Shown: piece by piece, positions 24,059-33,848 of the stretch
Layout of the letters: the number at the start of each line of letters is the position of its first letter
Numbering within the stretch: position 1 is the stretch's first letter
Source: Clonostachys chloroleuca
Taxonomy: Eukaryota; Ascomycota; Sordariomycetes; Hypocreales; Bionectriaceae
Length of the DNA: 64,000 nucleotides
Direction: 5' to 3'
Assembly: GCA_037952775.1 (NCBI GenBank)
Contig: JBANAY010000004.1
Coordinates: 248,001-312,000, forward strand
Notes under the pieces: model-generated
The model's database searches: none
Told to the model about the DNA's origin: nothing
What the model saw: only the letters and a program-made list of their open reading frames with translations
Made by a program: the position numbers and the translations under genes

Positions 24059-24712
24059 TGCGCCTGAGGGAGAGAGGCGCTCCTCTCGGTTTGGTCTGGA
24101 GAAGAATTGCTTTGCGCTGAGAGGGGAATTGGTAGATATACTAGAGCGCTTGGAGTCGGATTATGTCTGTAAGAATGGGGTCTGTAGCGCAATTGAAGTC
24201 CAGGCGGGGTGGGAAGGTCGAAGTGGGCGAAAAGTCTTGCGATGTATGTGATGGCTAGATTTGCGATGATGGCTGAACGGGATTGGGGGTTTGGAGCTAT
24301 GGGATCTGCATCTTTTTTTTGTGGAGACGAGTCAAGCTATTTTAATCTGACGACGGGCAAGACAGTTTGGCAGCTTGGAAGCTTCATAATAGAATAAATT
24401 AGATAGACGGTGAAACCCAGAGTGTTTTTATTATGAGTAAAAAAAAAGCTTTTCTGTGTATGCTTTTTTCTCGCAACTAAAATGCTAGATTAGGTAAAAT
24501 TGAAAGTCGCTATGATGTGATCGTGATTATGCTCGTCAGTCGTGCTGGTCTGCCGTTGAGGACCAGAGGGCCAATTTCCCGCCCTATGTACCGGCTTAAA
24601 ATACATGGTATTAGATATATTTGATATTGAAACATGAAGCACCATCCTTCCCACGATATTATGTGGATAGGAATCAAATCATACCACTACGGTATGATGA
24701 TAGCCTCTTTGA
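24059..24712. other. Intergenic region between the DUF3245-type gene and dlt1
   Basis: About 650 bp between a gene start and the 3' end of dlt1, both on the minus strand. It should hold the DUF3245-type promoter and the dlt1 3' UTR. AT-rich around 24380..24500. No gene is seen. Confidence 0.5.
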
Positions 24713-25960
24713 TTATCTCTGGGCCGGACTCAAACTCTCAGCTGTGCCACTTAGGTTCAGGACGTAGGGGCCGTCCTGGTTGTCTTCGTTTGTGGAAAGA
24801 CGAATCACCGATGCTGAGCTCCCAGAACGGATACTAGGGCTAGGGGAGCGAGAGTCGTCCATGTGGTACGGATTCCGAGACTGGGCAAAACTATTGCTGC
24901 TGCTGGACTTGCGAGAGATGACCCGGGCAGTGCTGTGAGGGGTGTTTGGTGCAGTCCGGTACAGGTTCCAGGACGAGCTCCGCATAGGCCGCCTGACTGA
25001 GCTCTGCGAGCTGACAGTAGCAGCTTTGGAGCGCTGGCTTCTGGGGGTCATGGCGCCATCCCTGTTGCTTTGATCAACGAAAGACTCGGTATAAGACCGG
25101 AGTTCTTGCTCTGCATCTAAGGCTTCGAGATCTAGGGTCTGCATGGAACGAAGCATCTCCGCGAACAGATGCATTAGTTCGCGGAATTTCGCGTTCGAAA
25201 TTGGTCGGGTGGAGAAGCGGGCGTATTCGTATCGTTCCAGAAAGCTGGCAGCCGTGTCGTCGATATCCAGGACGCCCAGCGAGGTCAGCTGCTCGATGTA
25301 GCCCCGAAGACTAAGGTATGAAGGTTTTTGGAGTAAAGCGACTGCCTCCGGGTCCAGCACCGGGGGATCGGACTGCGACGTCGGGTCTGGCGGTGCGAGG
25401 GTGAGAGCCTTGGCCTCTATTAAGTTCGGAAGCTCGGAGAGAACGGTCGAGTACTGCAGGTTGGGCAAGTCGGCCAGGTTAGGGGATGACCAGCCATAGT
25501 GCTCGATATCGTCCCAGATCCTGCTCTGTAGAGTCCGCGATATGCCTAGGCCTTCTGATGCGGGAGGGATGACCCTCTCTCCTGGCTGGCCCTCCTTCTT
25601 GTTCGGGTCGGCACTCGGGCGTGCCTCGAATGCGATGGCGGCGCTGCGCTCCAGGCCAGCTTCTATGATTGCATGTACGGCCCTATTCACATCACCAGGC
25701 TTGATCGGCAGGGTGGATTTCGGGATCGCGGCGAGGACGGTCTTGTTGACGTAAAGTCGCATGAGGTAGATGAAGGTGACGATGAGGACGGTGACGACGT
25801 AAAAGATTACAAGAATCCATATGTTGTAAGTCTGGCGGTTTTGTATCGATCGAATAATGGCGTCGGCGGGGGTGATGAGGAGTAAAGCAAGAAGAATAAC
25901 GTAGAGAACAAGGTAGATGGAGCCGTAGACGATACGGAAGAGTTGGCGTGCTGTAATCAT
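24713..25960 (-). CDS. dlt1: Dlt1-family membrane protein (defect at low temperature)
   Basis: A single exon of 415 residues. Two hydrophobic segments lie at the N-terminus, at about residues 9-30 (IVYGSIYLVLYVILLALLLI) and 47-68 (IWILVIFYVVTVLIVTFIYL). A cytosolic-looking conserved region follows, with ALERSAAIAFEARPSADP-like sequence, IWDDIEHYGWSSPNLADLPN and YIEQLTSLGVLDID. The last 130 residues are Ser/Arg-rich and low-complexity. This matches the fungal Dlt1 family in topology and length. Yeast DLT1 loss slows growth in the cold; the molecular role is not established. The ATG at 25958..25960 is the first that keeps the first membrane segment whole. Confidence 0.85.
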   Translation of the reverse strand: MITARQLFRIVYGSIYLVLYVILLALLLITPADAIIRSIQNRQTYNIWILVIFYVVTVLIVTFIYLMRLYVNKTVLAAIPKSTLPIKPGDVNRAVHAIIEAGLERSAAIAFEARPSADPNKKEGQPGERVIPPASEGLGISRTLQSRIWDDIEHYGWSSPNLADLPNLQYSTVLSELPNLIEAKALTLAPPDPTSQSDPPVLDPEAVALLQKPSYLSLRGYIEQLTSLGVLDIDDTAASFLERYEYARFSTRPISNAKFRELMHLFAEMLRSMQTLDLEALDAEQELRSYTESFVDQSNRDGAMTPRSQRSKAATVSSQSSVRRPMRSSSWNLYRTAPNTPHSTARVISRKSSSSNSFAQSRNPYHMDDSRSPSPSIRSGSSASVIRLSTNEDNQDGPYVLNLSGTAESLSPAQR

Positions 25961-26433
25961 GTTGGCGGTGCCTGAAGTGTCTCAGGTCCGCGGACGCGAC
26001 CGAGATATTCTATGATGGTATTTTGATACGCATGACTAAGGAATTGGAGAGAAATGACAGCATGGGGGGACAAATGGAATGAGTGGCGCGAGGCTGGTTC
26101 CTCGCTGGAACCGGTGAAGGGGTTGGTCTGCACATTGACAGGGACCGATCCAGAAGTTGGATGTGGAGGTTGGTCATTATAAGGGACGGGTGCCAAGGCA
26201 GTTGCTATTTCGGGGCGGGCACAGGGTAGGCAAGTACCCACCTCGAATCTCCCTTTTGACGTGAAGACTGTATACGATCAAATTAAAGGATGCCACATGG
26301 TACAATAAAGGTGTACATTTGAGCTAATGTGCGAGAAATCAATTTCATATTCGACCTTTTATACATATATCATGTGGTATCAATTAGCCTCCCGATCCGC
26401 TTTATCCCCCTGAGTACGCCGGCTTTATGTTTT
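25961..26433. promoter_or_regulatory. Upstream region of dlt1 and 3' flank of ndc1
   Basis: About 470 bp between two minus-strand genes. A 94-codon open stretch ends on the dlt1 start codon, but it lacks an ATG and is not in frame with dlt1. No gene is assigned. Confidence 0.45.
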
Positions 26434-28579
26434 CTACCTATGCCTCACTTGCTCCATTTCAGGCCGACTGTGGCGTCGTCTGGAAGGCTGCCGTGTCTCT
26501 ATGTCCTGAGTCACCTTCTCAGTGATGATTTGACGAGAAGTCTTTTCGGGAACCTTTTCCTTCTCTGCTACTGGGTGAGATGTCGTAGGCTTAGGCTTTT
26601 CTGCAGCCTCTTTAGCCTGGCGCAAATCTCCCTGAGTGAGTCTCAGATCGTGGCTGAAGGGCTCGAAGCTGGCCACAATCTGCCCCAGGCCAGTCCGCAG
26701 AGCTTCAAGAACTTGATCAACTTCTGGGGTGTCTTTGTCAGAGCCAGCGTCGGTCCAGTGAACGGGGAACCGTTGCTTCAATGCCTCAACGCTTTGGATC
26801 ACGGAAGTAAGGGTCCTAATGATGTCAGGGACATCTCGATGGACATTGCCGAATTGGTCTTCTCCCAAGCTGTGAACAGCCAACTGACACAGAGCGTTCA
26901 CCGCATGGCAGTAAAACGCCGGCTCGGCATATGGTCCGCCTAGCACCGCAGCTGTAAATGAGGTGCGGAAGTCTTGTCGAAATAGTAGGTCAACCCAGTG
27001 TAGCGACTTAATTAGTTGTAAAGTGATACTCTGGAAGTTGTTTTTGATGCCTTCCGAGGATACAGCATCTTGCTGCTCCTTCGTCAGAACACTATCTTTA
27101 GTTTGAGCCCAGGTCTTCTTTGCGATAGGACTGAGCTTGGACAATGGCGAGCTGCCGCTGTCATGGGATGCGCCGCTGCCCAATGCATGCGCGCCCTGGT
27201 CGATGAGTGTCGCGAACTTTCCTGCTCTCGAATTTGGAGCCGACGTGTTGAAAATAGGGTCATTACGTAGCGAGGAGTTGGTGATCTGTGATCTAGGGTT
27301 GACAGCTGCCTGCGCTGGCTGAGCAGGCGCTGGAGGCTTTCCATAGTCTTTAGCCCGAGTATCTATGCTCTTGACAACATCCATACAGACAGCGTAAACT
27401 TGAGACCACATAGGCCCCTCCTTTCGGTCAATATCGACATAAATGGCTTTGCGCCTGGGCTCAAACCTCTCGGCAATGCGGGAAAGCTCCCACATAGCGA
27501 AGAACTAATAAGTGTGTTAGAGGACAAAGGCACTGAGAAGATAAGGGAGGAATAAGACGATTGGGACTATGCTTACTTGAATAGACGGCTTCTTGCTCTT
27601 CAAGCCATTCAGGAGACTGCCATTGGGATCTTTTGACTCAGATGTAAGAGGCTGGTCATTCTTCAGGGGTTCCTGAACCATAAAGATGGAGAATGCGGTG
27701 TTGGCGGCGGACCACATGAAGAAGAGCAAGGTTCCGGCGAAGACGCAGCGAATAACGAGAAACACGTCCACTGGCCAGGACAGTGGGAGCAGATTCGCCT
27801 TGGGTAGATTATAGAATGGGCGGAGAAACATCAGGGCCCAGCCCCAGGCGATGGACCTGATGACGGTAAAGTATACCACGAACGAGACGATATAGGATAC
27901 GAAGGCCATTTGCACAGAGTGTGCAAGGAGCCTAGGAAACTGCAAAATAACCCTTTTGAGGGAAGCCGACTGATCCTTGGTCCCATTTTGACGGGAGATC
28001 CCCAGGTCCAGACGATCAGTGTCGTTTGTAAAATGGACAATGCTCTGTCTAAGAGCACAGAATCCAAGATAGCTTGCCAAGAAGAGAGTGCGCTCGTTGA
28101 CTCTCGCCCGATCGCCACTGAAGTAGGTGACCCAACTTAAGTTTGCTGACTCGGGCGCCGACCAGAGAAATACTGGAGAGAATAGAGTGCTGGAGAAGAA
28201 GTACCAGAATGCGGTCTCGTAGGTTGAGAGTTTGGTAAGGCTGGCTCTCAAGGTTTGGCTGCCTGTTCCGATCGTTCGAAGCCCGACATGGTAATTAGCT
28301 ATCCGGAGGACGAGGATCGCAAGGCCGCAGGTAAAGATGAATGCTGTTCGAACTCCCGCGCCTCCAAGGGGAAACCAGGGCCAGATGACTATGCAATGTT
28401 AGCAATTGGGATTTCTGGGCTGGTGTAATGCGTTGCTCACAAGAGTTCCACTGAGCCAAGGCGAGAGCCTCAGCATAGGAAACAGTTAAAAGAATGATAG
28501 CCGTCGAGGCAAATCGCCGTTGCAACGCGGGTTGCAAGAAATCCTTATAAGGAGCCCTTCGGACTGTGAGGCCAGCCAT
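26434..28579 (-). CDS. ndc1: Nucleoporin Ndc1 (nuclear pore / spindle pole membrane protein)
   Basis: Three exons (28441..28579, 27577..28388, 26434..27504) splice in frame to 673 residues, with introns GTGAGC...TAG and GTAAGC...TAG. The ATG at 28579 gives MAGLTVRRAPYKDFLQPALQRR, typical of the family's N-terminus. The first 300 residues hold several membrane segments (ASTAIILLTVSYAEALALAQ, RTAFIFTCGLAILVLRIANY, TAFWYFFSSTLFSPVFLW, then MAFVSYIVSFVVYF and later ones). The remainder is a soluble domain starting FFAMWELSRIAERFEPRR. Family knowledge: Ndc1 anchors nuclear pore complexes, and in yeast the spindle pole body, in the nuclear envelope. The end is Arg/His-rich. It is divergent to pep12 across 411 bp. 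Confidence 0.9.
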
Positions 28580-28990
28580 TCTCACAGCGCATCGTCTGCA
28601 CGAAGAGTTGGTTGAGAGAAAGCTGTATTGACAGATGCGCTAATGTAAATAAAAACCTACAGCTAGCAACAGTATCTTAGGTAAGATGTCCAGGAAAACA
28701 AAGCTTGATCGCCCCTTACCTAATCAGTCACGTGGAGATTGCGCCAGGCACTCAGCACCGAGGTACGTACAGAGTGGAGTCTTTGGCTGCCTTTGATTGG
28801 CTCTAGTAGTGGCTGGTTACGTCGACATGCACCAGGCACCCGGAGCGGCAACCACCATCCCGCTGAAACCAACCATCGTCTCATCCGACATCGCCAACAC
28901 AAGCCTTCCAACTTCAGGAGGCTCTTTTCACACCCTGCTGCATTTACACTACATAGCCATCGTTACGTTTTGGTCTTTCGCATAGAAACG
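28580..28990. promoter_or_regulatory. Bidirectional promoter between ndc1 and pep12
   Basis: A compact 411 bp between divergent start codons, so both promoters lie here. A CAGTCACGTGGAGAT segment near 28728 contains a CACGTG E-box palindrome. No TATA box is clear. Confidence 0.45.
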
Positions 28991-29845
28991 ATGTCGTTCG
29001 ATCAGCTCTCAAGCCTCGAGGCGGGCGCTCGCACCGGCTATACCGACGACCCAGGATTCCGCGATTTACAGTATGAGCTCAAGAACAAGTTACAGTCGCT
29101 GATGGTCAGCAATCGCAAGCTTGCAAGCGATGTCGGCGTATTGGGAACAAAGAAGGACACTCCGCGGCTGCGCGAGCGTGTCCACGGCACGATGGAAAAG
29201 ACTCGCGACATCTGTAGAGAGTTGGGAGAGGGAGTCAAGAAGCTCCAGACTTGGGAGGAGCTGACCGTACGTTGCGCTATCTGTGGTATGGATCTTGTGA
29301 TGTGGAGCTGACGCGATCTATAGAAACAACAAAAATACGAACAGACCAAAATCTCCAGCGACTTCCAAGCAGCGCTCCAGGAATTCCAATCCCTTCAACG
29401 AAAAGCGCTCGAGAAGGAGAAAGCATCTGTCAGCGCGGCGCGCACAGCTCACGACGCAGAACAGACCGGAGCGGGATCTCCATCGGGGGCGCCGCTTGAG
29501 CAATTGCAGAGGCAAGAGTTTGCGCCGTTGGCGAACCAGGATGAGGTCGACTTCCAAGAGGCGCTGATTATCGAGCGCGAAGAGGAAATCCGCAATATTG
29601 AACAGGGCGTGGGCGATCTCAATGTGCTGTTCCGACAGGTTGCGCAGATCGTCGACGAGCAAGGAGAGCAGCTCACATCTATCGAGGACAATGTGCACAA
29701 CGTTCGTGATGATACCCGACAGGCAGACATTGAAAATCGCCAGGCCGCGCGATATCAAAAGGCTGCCCGCAACAAGGGCTGCTGCCTGCTTCTCATCCTC
29801 GCCGTCATCTTGACGATTATCATTTTGGCTGTCGTTGTTGGTTAA
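28991..29845 (+). CDS. pep12: Endosomal Qa-SNARE, Pep12-like syntaxin
   Basis: Two exons, 28991..29266 and 29324..29845, joined across a 57 bp intron (GTACGT...TAG), give 265 residues. An N-terminal helical syntaxin domain (FRDLQYELKNKLQSLMVSNRK) is followed by a linker. The SNARE motif comes next (EEEIRNIEQGVGDLNVLFRQ, then VAQIVDEQGEQLTSIEDNV), with the zero-layer glutamine in DEQGEQ. The end is a single C-terminal membrane anchor (CCLLLILAVILTIIILAVVV). This architecture and the two cysteines before the anchor fit Pep12/syntaxin-7-type proteins of the prevacuolar endosome. Vam3-type assignment is the alternative. Expected role: fusion of Golgi-derived vesicles with late endosomes on the way to the vacuole. 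Confidence 0.92.
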
Positions 29846-30042
29846 ACGGAGTGGAACCTCTTGGTGGCTTTATTCTTTAAATTTCCTTTGTCTTATGGGT
29901 TATACTTTTCTTTTTCCTATATATCCTACATTGGCGTTCAGATCGTGTTTTATGGGCATTTAGTTGTAACAGCGTTGAAGATAGTGTACATGAAACGGCA
30001 AGAAAGCCATCATTATTTTACACCCAACATCCAGTGTTGTAA

Positions 30043-31080
30043 TTAAGCGCTCCCCTGCTTTTCCTTGAGCTTTTCGGGCGAAGCGGGTAAGTAGGATCGT
30101 ACATGGCTTCTCCCCATATTCGGAGGCTGAAGTCTTGCTTTCGCCATTGGGAAAATCTTCTTCAGTATCAAGTCGTTGAAATAGGTCAGGCTGAAGCTAG
30201 TCAGCCAATAGACGAAAATAGCACTTGGAAGATGCGCAACGACAAGAGGGAAGAGAGGTACGGCAAGGAGAACTCTCTGGAAACCTCTAGTCATGGGTGA
30301 GGTTCCGGCTTGGCTCCCACCAGCGCCCACCAGCACTCGGATTCTGTCTATGCCCAGACTGCCCCAACTCGTGCTCGCAAGGACTGCAGTGCAAAGCAGT
30401 GGAAGACCAAAGTAAGGATCGGCGACTGTTAGATCTGTGAACCAGAGTAGGCCGCCCTGGGTCAGAGACGGGTCGACCAGAGCGCTGGCCGCCGTAGACG
30501 TAGCCGCCGAAGCTTTCTCCCCAACTGTGACAAGCCCCATGTAGACAGATACTCCACTCAACCGTCTGAGAGCTTCGGAAGCCAGGACGAAGGGGAACAT
30601 GGTCGTCAGAGGGAGAAAGCTTTTCCAGATTTGCACGCCCCAGGATCTGTAGAGCCTCCTGCGTGAACTCCTGATAGCTCGTAAGCTGGCTAGATTCCTC
30701 GCATGCGAGTCCACTTGCTTTCCCGGAGTGGCTGCGAATTCCTGGATGCGGTGCCGCCAAGCCCAGGCGTTGACGAGAGGAGTGAGCTGGTTGCGCTTAG
30801 CGGCCAAGTTTCGAGCGTAGTACTGCATGGGCAGCCTGAAGGTGAAGTTGACCCCCGCGGCCACGAGAGGGATGGTGAGATACCAGGGGAGCCCGGCATT
30901 GTGGATGGATGCGATGGCTTCGGCTGTCCATGTGGCTGCATGGTCAAAGGTATGCACAATTGGGTGATACTCTCGACGACCGCCAAAGCTCAAACAACCA
31001 GGCCGGGAAGCACTTATCAGCCGATTGGGCACGATACCCTTCCTCAGCATACGGCCTGATGTCCTTGAGAGCATATACAT
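30043..31080 (-). CDS. cox18: Mitochondrial Oxa1/YidC-family insertase, Cox18-like
   Basis: A single exon of 345 residues. The N-terminus is basic and Ser-rich (MYMLSRTSGRMLRKG...), a mitochondrial presequence. The family core follows: a first membrane helix in GLPWYLTIPLVAAGVNFTFR, then the conserved basic PMQYYARNLAAKRNQL, a second helix around FLPLTTMFPFVLASEALRRL, a third in GLPLLCTAVLASTS, and helices in FQRVLLAVPLFPLVVAHLPS and AIFVYWLTSFSLTYFND. Absence of a long C-terminal ribosome-binding tail favours Cox18/Oxa2 over Oxa1. Expected role: export of the Cox2 C-terminal tail across the inner membrane for complex IV assembly. It is divergent to alg11. Confidence 0.88.
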   Translation of the reverse strand: MYMLSRTSGRMLRKGIVPNRLISASRPGCLSFGGRREYHPIVHTFDHAATWTAEAIASIHNAGLPWYLTIPLVAAGVNFTFRLPMQYYARNLAAKRNQLTPLVNAWAWRHRIQEFAATPGKQVDSHARNLASLRAIRSSRRRLYRSWGVQIWKSFLPLTTMFPFVLASEALRRLSGVSVYMGLVTVGEKASAATSTAASALVDPSLTQGGLLWFTDLTVADPYFGLPLLCTAVLASTSWGSLGIDRIRVLVGAGGSQAGTSPMTRGFQRVLLAVPLFPLVVAHLPSAIFVYWLTSFSLTYFNDLILKKIFPMAKARLQPPNMGRSHVRSYLPASPEKLKEKQGSA

Positions 31081-31800
31081 TGCGACGCAAGCCGGTACAT
31101 TGGCGCCCCGACCCGAATTGGGATATATTGCCAGGCACAGTTGGAGGTTGGCTGAGAAGGTGAGCAGCTGACCTTGATTCTGCTATGCCAATGATGAGAA
31201 GCTCACCTTGAGGGTGGGCCGTGGTCCAGGTGGTGGGTGCACCTGCCATAGGCACAGGCACTGGCACAGGCACCCGACATGCCGCTCACAGGCGCCTAGT
31301 AGCACCCCCACCCTGCCAGTAGAGGACTGCCAAACCGCCTACAGAGGCTCTGTCTGGAAACACGTGTGCTGTAAAGCTTGGTGGGCCTACAGGCAGCTTG
31401 AGCACTGTAGCACTCTCCAGAGTGGCCTATTGTTGGGTGGAGAAGGCCCTCGTTTTGTGAACAGGGTCGCCTCACCTGTGCTTCTGTCATTCTCACAAAT
31501 AGCTGCTCCTACCATCTCGATATATATTCGTAGCTGTATCCCGGCACGGAGCCCAGTCACCGTGCATTTCCATTGCCCCGGACAGCACACCTCCGGACAC
31601 AGCTCCTCGTCGCTAGCCCGGTTTTGAATGGCCGGTACGGTCTAGATATGCTCTGGCTACTGCAACGGTAGACTACCTCTCACTCCGAACACCCCCCCCC
31701 CCCCCCCGCCGGTGGTTCATTCGCTTCTTCATTCGACCGCTTGTCGGCACCTTTGAACCATTCGTTTTAGGCATCCTGCTTTATTTCAGCATTTGCAGAA
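31081..31800. promoter_or_regulatory. Divergent promoter region between cox18 and alg11, with a poly-C tract
   Basis: About 720 bp. It contains a short CACAGGCACTGGCACAGGCAC-type imperfect repeat (31251..31275) and a run of 16 C at 31692..31707, about 95 bases before the alg11 start. No gene is seen. Confidence 0.5.
31692..31707. repeat. Poly-C homopolymer tract (16 bases)
   Basis: Sixteen consecutive C residues in the alg11 upstream region, within a pyrimidine-rich leader. The true length may differ because of homopolymer calling. Confidence 0.9.
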
Positions 31801-33637
31801 ATGAATGAACCCTCGGAGGCCGCAGCCCCTGGCCCGGTGACTTCGATTCTCAAGGGGGTTTTGACACTGGCGGTGGTCTTTGCGCCCTTTCTGATCGCCT
31901 TCGTTGGACCCAAGCTAGCCCGCCTTTTGGGCGCCGGTCTTGGCTGGATTTTGAAGAAGAAGACCGAAGGCAGGCGGGCGCTACTCCTCTCTCTCATGAA
32001 TGACAGTGATGCCAAGTTGGCAGAGCAGACCAAGGACCAGGACGTTGCTAAGGAGAAGGGTACTGGTGCAAGTAAGGGAGCGTCAGAGAGACAGAATGAG
32101 TGGGACGGAATTGTTGGCTTTTTCCACCCCTTCTGGTAAGGTCCTTTTGTTCCCTACAATGAGCTGAACTATCTGACCGAGATTCGACGTATAAGCAATG
32201 CTGGAGGTGGCGGAGAGCGAGTGCTTTGGGCAGCTATCAGGGCTACACAAAACCACTACCCCAAAGCCAAGTGTGTGGTATACACAGGAGATCATGAAGT
32301 GAACAAAGAACAGATCCTGTCTCGGGTCAAGGTCAGAATAGCTTCGCCTCTCACTGATACATCACAATCTGTCCCCGATTGCTTACATCCGAACAGAGCA
32401 GGTTTAACATCGACCTACATGCCCCTACAGTCCAGTTTCTGTATCTTTCGAAGCGCCAATGGGTTCTCAGCTCTACATGGCCTCACTTTACCCTCCTTGG
32501 TCAGTCCCTCGGTTCAGTAGTGCTGGGCTGGGACGCATTCTCTCTGCTGGTCCCTGATATCTTCATCGATACAATGGGGTATGCCTTCACGCTCGGACTG
32601 GCCAAACTGCTCTTCCCTCGTATGCCAACAGGTGCCTATGTCCACTATCCTACGATATCCACAGATATGCTGGACTCCCTGGATCCCAATTCGGCCGTCG
32701 GCTCTCTCGGAGTGAATGCCGGAAGGGGCGTTGGCACTCGGGGCTTGTTAAAGAAGGCATACTGGCAGCTGTTTGCCCGCATCTACTCCTGGGTAGGCTC
32801 CTCCATCGACGTGGTCATGACAAACTCAACCTGGACCTCCGCCCACATAAAGTCACTATGGGGCCCCTTGCGTGCCGAGAAGGACAAGGGCCACCCCATC
32901 ACCGCGGTCTACCCACCATGTGCCGTGGAGGAGATGGAGCAGGAGGTGGAGGTATCTGAAGCGAGCGAGAAGCAGCGCCAGAACGCGATAGTCTACATCG
33001 CCCAGTTCCGACCGGAGAAGAACCACCAGCTCATCATCCAGTCCTTTGCCAAATTCATCAAGTCGGGAACCGAGGCTGCTAAGGATGCGAAGCTGGTGTT
33101 GATCGGCAGCGTCCGGGGCGACCAGGATAAAAAGAGAGTGTACGAACTTCGACTAATGGTGAACGAGCTGCACATTAAGGACCGTGTCGAGTTCCACCTT
33201 GATGCCTCGTGGCCAGAGATCCTGGAATGGCTCCGCAAGGCATCCGTCGGCGTCAATGGCATGTGGAACGAGCATTTCGGCATTGGCGTGGTCGAGTATC
33301 AGGCAGCCGGCCTTATTTCCGTTGTTCACAATAGCGGTGGCCCTAAGCTAGATATTGTCATTGAGATTGACGGCGAGCCTACAGGTAAGAACGTTGTTCG
33401 TTTCATATGATGGAACTCTTTTGTTAGGTTAAGGGAAATGTACTGATTCGTGCGCGGCTAGGATTCCATGCTACATCGGTGGAGGAGTTCGCCGAGGGCT
33501 ATGAGAAGGCCCTCTCGCTTCCCGACCCTCTGGCCGTCCGTCTTCGAGCTCGAAAGTCTGCAAAGCGATTCACAGAGGAGGAATTTGCCCGTCAATGGCT
33601 GATCCACCTGGATCGGCTGGTGGCTCTGGCGCACTGA
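31801..33637 (+). CDS. alg11: GDP-Man:Man3GlcNAc2-PP-dolichol alpha-1,2-mannosyltransferase Alg11
   Basis: Four exons (31801..32135, 32196..32331, 32397..33384, 33462..33637) splice in frame to 544 residues. An N-terminal membrane segment ([19 protein letters not shown]) anchors it in the ER. The conserved N-terminal domain begins [20 protein letters not shown], where the cysteine codon is split by the first intron. It continues with [16 protein letters not shown]. The C-terminal GT4 domain has [26 protein letters not shown] and the E-x7-E nucleotide-sugar motif in [11 protein letters not shown]. Family knowledge: Alg11 adds the fourth and fifth mannoses to the lipid-linked oligosaccharide on the cytosolic face of the ER. 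The length is normal. Confidence 0.95.
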
Positions 33638-33848
33638 GGAACAGCGTTTTAACAATACATTGGGTTGGCACTATAGATAGATCAAGGATACCCCCTTCTT
33701 TTGTAGAGAGACACGGCGTGCGGGCTGTGCGGTAAAATCATTCCATTTTTAAAGCAAAAAATCATGCTTCATATAACTCTGCCGCTGAAACAATGCAAGG
33801 CTATGTGACTGCAAGGAATCTAGCGCTGTCTATATCGATCTAATATAT

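Noticed and set aside
25957..26241. A 94-codon open stretch ending on the dlt1 start codon (ATGA overlap)
   Set aside because: It has no ATG, only a GTG at its start, shows no recognisable motif and is out of frame with dlt1. Most likely a chance open frame in the promoter/leader.
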